Below are positions 52,170 to 60,497 of a DNA stretch of 64,000 nt, piece by piece (position 1 is the first letter of the stretch; each line of letters starts with the position of its first letter). The position numbers were made by a program, and so were the translations under genes. The stretch comes from Sporosarcina sp. FSL W7-1349. GTDB lineage: Bacteria > Bacillota > Bacilli > Bacillales_A > Planococcaceae. The notes below the pieces were generated by a model that was not told the DNA's origin, searched no databases, and saw only the letters and a program-made list of their open reading frames with translations. The stretch lies in contig NZ_JBBOOK010000001.1 of the NCBI RefSeq assembly GCF_038003045.1, forward strand, positions 992,001 through 1,056,000. The letters run 5' to 3'.

Positions 52170-52943
52170 TTAAACAGAAGTCGCCCCTTGTCCACCATCA
52201 ATACGGTAATAAGATCCTGAGATGAAGGATGCTTTATCAGAGGCTAAGAACGTGATTAAATCTGCAATTTCAGAAGCCTCGGCGTAACGGTTCATTGGAA
52301 CGGTAGCTGCGAATGCCGCTTTCGCATCTTCTTCCTTGCCAGGCATCGCATTTGTTTCGATCGAGCGCATCATCTGTGTATCGACACCAGAAGGACAAAC
52401 CGCAACGGAACGAATCCCATTTTCCGCACCTTCCAATGCAGCCGTTTTATTCAAGGCGATCACCGCATGCTTAGAGGCAACATACGCACTCATCCCAGGC
52501 GCGCCAAGCAACCCGCCGTTGGATGCTAAGTTTACAATGGAACCTTGTTTTTGTTCATTCATCACTTTCATGACATATTTCAAACCTAGAAATACGCCAA
52601 TCACATTAACATTTAACACGTTATGAAAATTTTCAACCGTTTGATCCACAATATTTGCAAAATCACCGTTAATGCCCGCATTATTTACAAATGAATCGAT
52701 TCTTCCAAACTTTGCAACCGTATCATCGACATACTTTTTTACTTCATCTTCTTTTGTCACGTTCGCCGTCAATAGCAAAGCATCTTCGATTCCTGCTTCT
52801 TTTACTGCTTTTTCTAACGCCTCTCGATTGAGGTCAACTAATGATAATTTAGCGCCTTGTTCCGCAAAAGCTTTGGCAGTAGCAATACCAATGCCGCCGG
52901 CAGCCCCCGTAATTAAGACAACCTTGTCTGTAAAGCTTCCCAT
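52170..52943 (-). CDS. Short-chain dehydrogenase/reductase (SDR)
   Basis: 257 residues. Cofactor motif TGAAGGIG, acidic D in SLVDLNRE (NAD preference), NNAG near residue 90, catalytic Ser in NLASNGGLLG and YVASK, and the terminal SGSYYRIDGGQGATSV. GGGAGAG is upstream of ATG 52943. It differs from the SDR at 8277 in the substrate-loop region. The substrate is unknown. Confidence 0.9.
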   Translation of the reverse strand: MGSFTDKVVLITGAAGGIGIATAKAFAEQGAKLSLVDLNREALEKAVKEAGIEDALLLTANVTKEDEVKKYVDDTVAKFGRIDSFVNNAGINGDFANIVDQTVENFHNVLNVNVIGVFLGLKYVMKVMNEQKQGSIVNLASNGGLLGAPGMSAYVASKHAVIALNKTAALEGAENGIRSVAVCPSGVDTQMMRSIETNAMPGKEEDAKAAFAATVPMNRYAEASEIADLITFLASDKASFISGSYYRIDGGQGATSV

Positions 52944-53168
52944 TCTAAATCTCTCCCTTAGTTATGATGTTATTTCGCAAAAGTAATGCGAATAACTATA
53001 TTATATCTGTCCAAAAAGATGTTCTCTAATCAAAAGCCTTGATTTCAAGTTATATTTTGGGGAAAGGAATCGGAATTCCTGTAAATATTGCATATATTAT
53101 CATTGATACTATTTGTGATTAGTGCAAAAAGCCATTTTTGCTCGTTCTCAAAAAGCCAATTGCCTCAA

Positions 53169-53951
53169 TCACTTTAAATAAAACAAGCCGCCACTAATAA
53201 TTTCCACATAGATCTTCGCTTCGTACTGCTCCTCAATCGCCTGCTTTTCCATTTCATAGCATTCGGGCCTGTCTTCAATCCCTTCATAAAAGTATTCGAG
53301 CACCCGTAAGTCCTTTTTTCGCCTGGCCCGTGCCTCTTCCGTCCATTTATGGTCATCTTCCTGGATGAGCTGATCGATTAGTTCATCCAACCGATCCAAG
53401 GCGCGCATCGGTTTGATGATATACGGCAGATGGAAAGTGTTTGCCGGTATGGCCGGCTCCAGATTCCGTTCACTGAGACTTTCCTGGAAGCCGCTCAAGA
53501 TGGCGCCGGTCATTAGGTTCATGCCGAGCGAATAAAGCATCTCTTTCGTCCGGTCGCTGGAATAGGTGATTTTATAATTCACGGCGAGCCACGGAGTTAA
53601 GATGACTTGTTTGCCGGAATCGCTCACCGCCCGTTCGTACATTTGGACGAAGGACCCCCGCTCCCTTGTCACTTGGAACAACTGGTTCAGCCGGTGGGAC
53701 CCATAATGCACCACTTCCCCGGCCAAGTTCTCGGTCAGGCGGTTCTTATCCGTGATCAATGTCAGTTGTGCTGGATTGGGCTGGCCGCCAGTGCTTTCCA
53801 CATAGCTCCAGTAAAAAGGCCGGTTCATAATCCGTTTGTCCATCTCTACCGTCAATTGGACACGGAGGTGATGTTCGCTTTCCTGCACAATCGGGCAATT
53901 GTTCTCTTTGAAAAACTGCCGCACATACTGATGAATCTGTTGCGGATACAT
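53169..53951 (-). CDS. yqhG: YqhG family protein
   Basis: About 260 residues from ATG 53951. The order and sequence match Bacillus subtilis YqhG, a protein of unknown function that is encoded directly next to the SNF2-type helicase YqhH, as here. The N-terminus has QIHQYVRQFFKENNCPI; several blocks of mixed alpha/beta follow, then a charged C-terminal helix EARARRKKDLRVLEYFYEG. The gene starts 17 bases after the yqhH stop, so they form one unit. Confidence 0.85.
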   Translation of the reverse strand: MYPQQIHQYVRQFFKENNCPIVQESEHHLRVQLTVEMDKRIMNRPFYWSYVESTGGQPNPAQLTLITDKNRLTENLAGEVVHYGSHRLNQLFQVTRERGSFVQMYERAVSDSGKQVILTPWLAVNYKITYSSDRTKEMLYSLGMNLMTGAILSGFQESLSERNLEPAIPANTFHLPYIIKPMRALDRLDELIDQLIQEDDHKWTEEARARRKKDLRVLEYFYEGIEDRPECYEMEKQAIEEQYEAKIYVEIISGGLFYLK

Positions 53952-53968
53952 GCACATTCTCCTCTCAT

Positions 53969-55501
53969 TTAGATGGACATTCGATACTCCGACAAAATAT
54001 CATCCAACTCCCCCACCACTTGCTCAAAGACGTCAATTTTCCCTTGAAGAAGTTCCAGGATGGAGTCTTCAATCGTATCGCGGATGGCCAAATTGTAAAT
54101 ATGGACATCTTCCGTCTGCCCGAGCCGGTGGACCCGCCCGATCCGCTGCTCCAATTTCATCGGGTTCCATGGCAGATCATAATTGATGACATGATGACAG
54201 AATTGGAGGTTGATCCCCTCACTGCCGGATTCTGTCGCAATGAGCACTTGAGCTTGATCCCGGAAAAGTTGCCTCATCCATTCCCGCTTGCTTTTGTTGA
54301 ATTTTCCGTTGAATAAAACGCTAGTGATGCCTTTTGAGTGTAAATAGGCTTGCAAAAAGGCCTGACTCGCCCGATATTCGGTAAAAATGATGACCTTATC
54401 CTGTGCCTGTTCAATGATTTCATATGCTTTTTCCGCTTTTGAATTGATTCGGAGCTCCCTCAGATTTCGAAGAATACTATCCACGGCCGCAAGCTCTTCC
54501 GGTTTACCGCATTTCTCGCGTACTTTTTCCAGTGTTAGATAAGCTGCTTCCTTACTGGAGCATAATTCCCGTTGAAGCGTAAGGAGTGTGAAAGCATCCG
54601 AAAAAAGCGTGGAAATCTGTTTCAGTTCCAAAACCGACTGGTAGATCTCTTTCTCCTCTGCACTGAACTCGATCGGCATGATTTGGACGCGTCGGTTCGT
54701 CCATTCAATCCTGGTATCCTGTCTTGAATTCCGCACCATTACTTGATGAATCAATTCTTTCAAAAAGTCATCTTCGTCCACATGGTGCTTGCCCGCGGAA
54801 AAGACGCTTTGGAATGTCTCGAAATTGCCCAAATGACCGGGTTTAAGAAGAGAGATGAGGTTGAACAGTTCAAACACATCATTCTGAATCGGCGTCGCAG
54901 TTAACAGCAAACAGAACTTCTTCTTAAGATTTTGTACAAACTCATAGTTTTTCGTTTTATGGTTTTTCAATTTATGGGCTTCGTCTATAATAATCAGATC
55001 AAAATCCTGCTTATAGATATTTTCCTTATGAGGACTTCGTTTGGCCATATCGATACTGACGACGACGATATTACATTGGCTTAAATCGTATTTTTTATGG
55101 AAAGGCATGGCCGGGATATGAAATTTTTGATTCAGTTCGGTAATCCATTGATTCATCAAAGAAGCCGGAGTCAGGATGAGCGCTTTCTTTACAAGGCCCC
55201 TGATCAAATATTCCTTTAAAATCAGGCCCGCTTCAATTGTTTTCCCGAGTCCGACCTCGTCCGCCAAGATGGCTTTGCCGTTCATCCGTTCAATGACCGT
55301 TTCCGCCGCCTCCAATTGATGGGCAAAAGGTTTCAATCCCGGTAAATACTTAGGACATTGCAGTCCGTGGAAATTCGTGATCAACTTTGCTTTTTCCACT
55401 TCATAACTCATGTTATACAACGTCCAATTATCCCATTCTTTTCGACTTTCCAATCGTTCTTGAAAACCATCTTTCCATTCGGAGGACCTTTCAATTTGCA
55501 T
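53969..55501 (-). CDS. yqhH: SNF2/RapA-type helicase (YqhH family)
   Basis: About 510 residues from ATG 55501. Motifs in order: ILADEVGLGKTIEAGLIL (Walker A), LIIIDEAHKLKN (DEAH), LLTATPIQN, VIIFTEYRASQAFLQ, LIATESGSEGINLQFCHHVINYDLPWNPMKLEQRIGRVHRLGQ (motif V/VI). The length, without extra targeting domains, matches YqhH. Members use ATP hydrolysis to move along or remodel nucleic acid-protein complexes; the partner is unknown. It is transcribed with yqhG and divergently from recU. Confidence 0.88.
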   Translation of the reverse strand: MQIERSSEWKDGFQERLESRKEWDNWTLYNMSYEVEKAKLITNFHGLQCPKYLPGLKPFAHQLEAAETVIERMNGKAILADEVGLGKTIEAGLILKEYLIRGLVKKALILTPASLMNQWITELNQKFHIPAMPFHKKYDLSQCNIVVVSIDMAKRSPHKENIYKQDFDLIIIDEAHKLKNHKTKNYEFVQNLKKKFCLLLTATPIQNDVFELFNLISLLKPGHLGNFETFQSVFSAGKHHVDEDDFLKELIHQVMVRNSRQDTRIEWTNRRVQIMPIEFSAEEKEIYQSVLELKQISTLFSDAFTLLTLQRELCSSKEAAYLTLEKVREKCGKPEELAAVDSILRNLRELRINSKAEKAYEIIEQAQDKVIIFTEYRASQAFLQAYLHSKGITSVLFNGKFNKSKREWMRQLFRDQAQVLIATESGSEGINLQFCHHVINYDLPWNPMKLEQRIGRVHRLGQTEDVHIYNLAIRDTIEDSILELLQGKIDVFEQVVGELDDILSEYRMSI

Positions 55502-55688
55502 GGACATCCCCTCATCCGATATTTTCTTTCTTGTTAGAATGTCCAAGTAGGAAGTTTCTATGTATTTTAGTAGCCGATACCTAAATGTTTATTTGAATGC
55601 GAGGCACCTTCGCGCCCACTTTTGCAACCTTCTCCCCTCAAAACCGTCCAATGCTTATGGTATGATAAGTAGATGTGAGGTGAGGGTG

Positions 55689-56327
55689 ATGACGATCCGA
55701 TACCCGAATGGGAAGAAGTATGTGCGGCCGGCCGAGCAGCCGGGAAGCCCGAAAAAGTTGGATATGTCTTATAGTAACCGGGGCAAGTCATTGGAAGATG
55801 AGCTGAATGACTCGAATGCCTATTACTTGAGCCAAGGCATCGCAGTCATCCATAAGAAGCCGATTCCGATCCAAGTCGTCAATGTCCACTACCCTGCCCG
55901 GAGTGCCGCCGTCATTACGGAAGCGTATTTCCGGACTCCGTCGACGACCGATTTCAACGGTGTCTGGCGCGGACGTTATCTCGATTTTGAGGCGAAGGAG
56001 ACGAAAAGTGCCACGTCCTTTCCACTGCAAAATATCCATGCCCACCAAGTGGACCATATGAAACAAGTGACGGAACAGGGCGGCATCGCGTTTCTCGTCG
56101 TGAAATTTACGACGCTTGACCGTTATTTCATCCTACCGTATGATAGTCTCGAAGAAAAATGGGAGCGCATGAAAGCAGGCGGCCGGAAATCGATTACGCT
56201 TGCGGAATTCGAAGAGGCGGCCTACGAAATCATGCCTCGCTTCCAACCCGTGCTAGACTACTTGCCGGGACTTCATTTATTATTTCCACAAATCGGTGAA
56301 CCAATCGAAAGGCAGGAAAACCTATGA
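55689..56327 (+). CDS. recU: Holliday junction resolvase RecU
   Basis: 212 residues, the usual size. Catalytic pattern: FNGVWRGRYLDFEAKETKSATSFPLQNIHAHQVDHM with the Asp/Glu/Lys of the PD-(D/E)XK fold, and the N-terminal YPNGKKYVRP. It cuts four-way junctions in recombination and chromosome segregation. ATG 55689 has GAGGTGAGGG in front. Its stop overlaps the ponA start (ATGA), the same arrangement as in Bacillus subtilis. Confidence 0.97.
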   Translation: MTIRYPNGKKYVRPAEQPGSPKKLDMSYSNRGKSLEDELNDSNAYYLSQGIAVIHKKPIPIQVVNVHYPARSAAVITEAYFRTPSTTDFNGVWRGRYLDFEAKETKSATSFPLQNIHAHQVDHMKQVTEQGGIAFLVVKFTTLDRYFILPYDSLEEKWERMKAGGRKSITLAEFEEAAYEIMPRFQPVLDYLPGLHLLFPQIGEPIERQENL

Positions 56328-58963
56328 GTGATCAAATACATTCACGTGCCGCCCGCCGGAAGCAAATGGAAGCGGAGCGGACAAAGAAAAAAGGAAAAAA
56401 GCCACAGAAGAAGAAAGGCTTGATCAAAAAAATCTTTCTCGCCATCATCGCCGTTGGAATGGCCCTTTTCCTTTTCGGGGTCGGCTTGTTCGCTTATTAC
56501 GCGAGCACGGCGCCAAAACTGGATGAAGCATTACTGAAAGACCCGTTGACTTCCGAGTTTTTGGACAAGGATGGCAATGTGTTCATGAAATTTGGAGCGC
56601 AGCGACGCGAGTATGTGCCGTATGATGAAATTCCAAAAATGATGGAAGATGCGATTCTGGCGACCGAGGACGTCCGGTTTTATTCCCACCACGGGATGGA
56701 CTTTTGGCGGCTCGGCGGCGCGGTATTGGCCAACTTCCGGAGCGGTTTCGGTTCCCAAGGGGCCAGTACGCTCACCCAGCAGGTGATCAAGAACTCCTTC
56801 CTCTCCGATGAAAAGACATTGAAGCGGAAAGCGCAAGAAGCTTGGCTCGCCTTCCAGCTGGAACGGAAATATAGTAAAGAAGAAATTTTTGAAATGTATT
56901 TCAATAAAGTGCTAATGTCGGGCCGCGTACACGGTTTCGGAACGGGAGCGGATTATTTCTTCGGCAAGAACCTCGATGAATTGGAATTGCCGGAAATCGC
57001 GATGCTGGCAGGGATGCCGCAATATCCGAACGGTTACAATCCGTATAAAAATCCAGAACGTACCGAAAAACGACGCAATATCGTGCTAGGTCTCATGGTG
57101 CAGCATAAGAAGATCACGCAGGCGGAAGCCGATGAAGCGAAAGCTGTTCCGGTCGCTTCTCTCATATTGCCAGAAGATCAGCGTCCGACGACCGATTCCA
57201 AATATCCGGCCTATGTCGATGTCGTCCTCGATGAATTAGAAGCGGCGGGCATGGTGGATGTATTGTCGGACGGGGTCAAAATCCAGACAAACTTGGATCC
57301 GGCCGCACAGGAAGCAGTTGAGGGTGCCATCAATAATCCGAACTGGTATGAGTCCGAGGATATGGAAGCGGGCATGACGGTCGTGGATACGAAAACTGGA
57401 GCCATTGTCGCAGTCGGCGGTGGACGGGATTATGCCGGACGGGATCTGAACTTTGCGACCGACCAAAAACGGCAGCCCGGTTCTGCCATCAAGCCGATTT
57501 TGTCCTACGGCCCAGCGATTGAAAACTTGAGCTGGTCGACGGGGCAAATTACGAAGGACGAACCGTACAACTACCGCGGAACCAATCAGCCGATCCGGAA
57601 TGTCGACGGCCGCTACCAAGGAGCCATCACGATCCGCGAAGCGCTTTACCGTTCGCGAAACGTGCCTGCTGTAAAGATTTTTGAAGAAGTCGGTCCTTCC
57701 AAAGCAGCCGATTTCGCAAAAGACCTCGGCCTGCCGGTTGATAAATTGAACTCTTCCAATGCCATCGGAGGCGGCGAGATCCAGTTCTCCACCTTGCAAA
57801 TGGCTGGAGCCTACGCTGCATTTGGTAACGGCGGGGTCTACACGGAGCCGCATGCGGTGAAAGAAGTTATTTTCCGGGACGGCACATCGAAACCGGATCT
57901 GGCACCAAAACCGCAAGTTGCCATGAAAGACTCCACCGCCTACATGGTGACGGATATTTTACGGGATGTCATGACAGAAGGGACCGGGAAACTGGCAAAT
58001 GTCAGCGGATTGGACGATGCCGGTAAAACCGGGACGACAAACTATTCCGCCGAGACGATCCAAAAACACGGCATGAAAAACAGCGATGTGCCGGATTCCT
58101 GGTTCGTCGGGTACACAACAGACTACACGATTGCGGTCTGGGGCGGATACAAAGACTATACGACCCCGATCACGACATATGACCGAGGCCGCTATGTCCC
58201 GCAAAATCTATTCCGGACGGTCATGAGTGAAATTTCCTCCGGGAAAAATACGGCTTCCTTCAAACGCCCGGGTTCTGTAGAGGAAGCGAAGATTGTGTAT
58301 GGCTCGAACCCACTCGTTTTGGCTAGCGCCTCGACGCCAGCCAATTTGCAGCGGACGGAACTGTTTGTCCGAGGCACCCTTCCGGAACAACAAGCGCCGG
58401 AAGAAGAAACGGTGGAATTAGAAGCGCCGAATAATTTGAATGCCAATTATGATCCAAATACGGGCACGATTACGCTTCAATGGGGTCATAATCCGCCGGA
58501 TCCGGCGGTCATTGAAGGCCCAGTCGAATTCGAAGTGTCTGTCGGCGTCGATGGCGGCGAACCGCAGTCGATGACGACAACATCGGATTATTCCGTAACA
58601 TTCAATTCCGCCGAAACGGGGCGTACCTACTCGTTCTCGGTTGTAGCAAAAGCCGGAGAGCTGACGAGTGATCCAGCCTCCACGAGCCTGCAAATCGAAG
58701 AATATACAGATGAAGAGCCACAAGAGGAGCAACCGGAAGAGACTCCAGACGAGGAGCAAAATCCGGACGACGGATGGAACAATGGAAATGGCAATCCGAA
58801 CGACAATGGGTGGAACCAAGGGAATCCAGGGAACCAAGGCAATGGCGGTAATCAGGGCGATGGAAACCAAGGCGGCAATCCAAATGCCCCAACTGATCCA
58901 AACAACCAAGGTACCGAGAATCCAAATCCTGATGGCGGTACGGAAACCGAACCCACTCCATAA
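56324..58963 (+). CDS. ponA: Penicillin-binding protein 1A (bifunctional glycosyltransferase/transpeptidase)
   Basis: 879 residues. Short basic cytosolic tail, one membrane helix (FLAIIAVGMALFLFGVGLFAYY), GT51 glycosyltransferase with EDVRFYSHHG (Glu115) and GASTLTQQVIKN, transpeptidase with SAIK (Ser387-Lys390), SRN and KTGTT (Lys568). A fibronectin-like domain and a low-complexity Asn/Gly/Gln/Pro-rich tail follow (from about 790). It makes and cross-links peptidoglycan at the outer face of the membrane. It is translationally coupled to recU. Confidence 0.97.
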   Translation: MSDQIHSRAARRKQMEAERTKKKGKKPQKKKGLIKKIFLAIIAVGMALFLFGVGLFAYYASTAPKLDEALLKDPLTSEFLDKDGNVFMKFGAQRREYVPYDEIPKMMEDAILATEDVRFYSHHGMDFWRLGGAVLANFRSGFGSQGASTLTQQVIKNSFLSDEKTLKRKAQEAWLAFQLERKYSKEEIFEMYFNKVLMSGRVHGFGTGADYFFGKNLDELELPEIAMLAGMPQYPNGYNPYKNPERTEKRRNIVLGLMVQHKKITQAEADEAKAVPVASLILPEDQRPTTDSKYPAYVDVVLDELEAAGMVDVLSDGVKIQTNLDPAAQEAVEGAINNPNWYESEDMEAGMTVVDTKTGAIVAVGGGRDYAGRDLNFATDQKRQPGSAIKPILSYGPAIENLSWSTGQITKDEPYNYRGTNQPIRNVDGRYQGAITIREALYRSRNVPAVKIFEEVGPSKAADFAKDLGLPVDKLNSSNAIGGGEIQFSTLQMAGAYAAFGNGGVYTEPHAVKEVIFRDGTSKPDLAPKPQVAMKDSTAYMVTDILRDVMTEGTGKLANVSGLDDAGKTGTTNYSAETIQKHGMKNSDVPDSWFVGYTTDYTIAVWGGYKDYTTPITTYDRGRYVPQNLFRTVMSEISSGKNTASFKRPGSVEEAKIVYGSNPLVLASASTPANLQRTELFVRGTLPEQQAPEEETVELEAPNNLNANYDPNTGTITLQWGHNPPDPAVIEGPVEFEVSVGVDGGEPQSMTTTSDYSVTFNSAETGRTYSFSVVAKAGELTSDPASTSLQIEEYTDEEPQEEQPEETPDEEQNPDDGWNNGNGNPNDNGWNQGNPGNQGNGGNQGDGNQGGNPNAPTDPNNQGTENPNPDGGTETEPTP

Positions 58964-58971
58964 TGGAAATG

Positions 58972-59014
58972 AAACCGGGCTGGTAGTCACAATCGACTGC
59001 CAGCCCGGTTTTTC
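58972..59014 (+). terminator. Terminator of ponA
   Basis: AACCGGGCTGG pairs with CCAGCCCGGTT, with an added TAGTC/GACT-type inner stem, then TTTTTC. Directly after the ponA stop codon. Confidence 0.9.
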
Positions 59015-59027
59015 TCTTGGTTCTATT

Positions 59028-59597
59028 TCAGTTTCTTTGTATTTGATAGCAAAGCTGAACAACACCGGAGGAAAACGTTCTAGTTTGAACCAATGTTAAG
59101 TTTAACCTCTGTTGGATATCCACAAACAATGGTTTACCCTCTCCCAAAACAACCGGATGAACCGATAATCTATATTCATTGACAAGACCTAGATTGATAA
59201 ACGTTGTAATCAGACTGGAACCACCATAAAGCCAGATGTCTTTGCCAGGCTTTTTCTTTATATTATTTACTTCTTCAAGAATATTATCATTGATGAATAC
59301 TGCATTATATCCATTCCCTTTTTGAGTTCTGGAAAACACATATTTCTCTTTCCGATGAAGGACTTCCCACATCTCTTTTTCAGTAGGGTGGACTTCGTTA
59401 TCAGGCGTATATTCTCCCCATAACTCATAGCTTTTTCTTCCATATAAAATCGTATCAATTTGATGAAGGAATTCAATAAAATTCATTTCCGGGTCCATAA
59501 TGCACCAATCCACTTCCCCATGTTTCCCTTCAATAAAACCATCTAATGATACCGCTAAATCTAAAATTATTTTTCTAGAGCTTGTGTCATTGGACAA
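59028..59597 (-). CDS. Dihydrofolate reductase family (RibD C-terminal-like) protein
   Basis: 189 residues. Pattern SRKIILDLAVSLDGFIEGKHGEVDW, TILYGRKSYELWGEY, DIWLYGGSSLITTFINLGLVNEYRLSVHPVVLGEGKPLF is typical of the YyaP/YwjB group. They have a DHFR-like NADPH fold but unknown substrates. TTG 59597 follows AGGAGG by seven bases. It overlaps the end of the preceding membrane-protein frame by 11 bases, so it is probably the last gene of the AT-rich operon. Confidence 0.85.
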   Translation of the reverse strand: MSNDTSSRKIILDLAVSLDGFIEGKHGEVDWCIMDPEMNFIEFLHQIDTILYGRKSYELWGEYTPDNEVHPTEKEMWEVLHRKEKYVFSRTQKGNGYNAVFINDNILEEVNNIKKKPGKDIWLYGGSSLITTFINLGLVNEYRLSVHPVVLGEGKPLFVDIQQRLNLTLVQTRTFSSGVVQLCYQIQRN

Positions 59598-59958
59598 CCA
59601 ACTTCCTCCTTTTCATAAGAACTTCAACTTTATTCGTCCATAATCCAACGCCACGTAATTTCCCAATTTTACTACGCCTCCAACGATACAATTTGATAAA
59701 ATCGAATATGCCAAATGTAAAGGCATATATGATAAAAATGGTAATCACGATTTGAAATGTTGAAATTTCCCCAGTTTGACGGTAGACATAGAATCCGAGC
59801 AATCCTTCAAGGACCAACAGAAACAGAAAAATAAACATTATGCTAACACGAGGTTTATTAAAAAAATAGCGAAATGTACCGAATAAGATTAGCGCTCCTT
59901 ATGATAATGCCTCTGCTGAGATAAACAATTCCCAATTGTTTTCAAGGAGAAGTTCCAT
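59587..59958 (-). pseudogene. Small membrane-protein gene broken by an in-frame stop
   Basis: ATG 59958 opens a frame that reads MELLLENNWELFISAEALS, then TAA (59901-59899). The same frame continues with GALILFGTFRYFFNK and three hydrophobic segments (such as FIFLFLLVLEGLLGFYVY and FQIVITIFIIYAFTFGIFDF) down to 59587. Reading through the stop would give about 123 residues. Translation could restart at ATG 59838, giving the last 83. I infer a recent nonsense mutation, or a sequencing error. It is in the PadR/ABC operon. Confidence 0.7.
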
Positions 59959-59984
59959 AAAAATGTTCACTCCCTTGCCCAGCA

Positions 59985-60491
59985 TTATGATTGATTTCGA
60001 TTTTCAACTTGATGAATCCAATTTAAATCTGCTTCTAAATGCAAAAGTGTCCCCGTAATTAATAAATACCTATTCTCGTCACCTTGCATAAGAAATTCCG
60101 TTTTTAATTTAGTCAATTCCAAAACATCTTTCATAATCATTGCTTTTTGTTGATCCAGCATGTTCTTTTCCTGTTCGAAAGCAATCTTGCGAGCGCAGCT
60201 CCATTTAAAATGAAAGTCCTCTTTAGTAGAATGGTAGGGTACGGGTTCCAGTAACCAATGGGCCAACTCTTTATTGCCTTCCGTCGTTATCTCATAAAGT
60301 TTTCTTTCTTGGTCATCCATTCCTACAGATGAGACAAGTTGATCACGGATCAGACGATCCAAAGTCGTATAAATTTGGCCTGGATTAATTTTCCCTTTAA
60401 TACCTAGAAGGGATTCTAGCTCTAGTTTTAATTCGTATCCATGATTTTTTTGTACATGTAGCAATGTTAATATTCCGTACTTGACCGACAT
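59985..60491 (-). CDS. PadR family transcriptional regulator (long form)
   Basis: 168 residues: winged helix with KYGILTLLHVQKNHGYELKLELE ... INPGQIYTTLDRLIRDQLVSSVG ... ERKLYEITTEG, then a long C-terminal helical region of the Vir_act_alpha_C type. ATG 60491 follows the ABC permease stop by six bases. The palindrome at 63680-63702 in front of the ABC genes is the likely target, so the regulator would control its own operon. Confidence 0.9.
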   Translation of the reverse strand: MSVKYGILTLLHVQKNHGYELKLELESLLGIKGKINPGQIYTTLDRLIRDQLVSSVGMDDQERKLYEITTEGNKELAHWLLEPVPYHSTKEDFHFKWSCARKIAFEQEKNMLDQQKAMIMKDVLELTKLKTEFLMQGDENRYLLITGTLLHLEADLNWIHQVENRNQS

Positions 60492-60497
60492 TAATGC

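Noticed and set aside
51809..52201. 130-residue minus-strand open frame
   Set aside because: It starts inside the SDR gene end and crosses that gene's intrinsic terminator; no ribosome site and no recognisable motif.
57236..57916. 226-residue frame antisense to ponA
   Set aside because: Shadow of a strongly coding region; no motif or ribosome site.
58418..59065. 215-residue Ile/Arg-rich frame antisense to the ponA tail
   Set aside because: Composition follows from the reverse complement of the Asn/Gly/Gln low-complexity tail of PBP1A; no start site.
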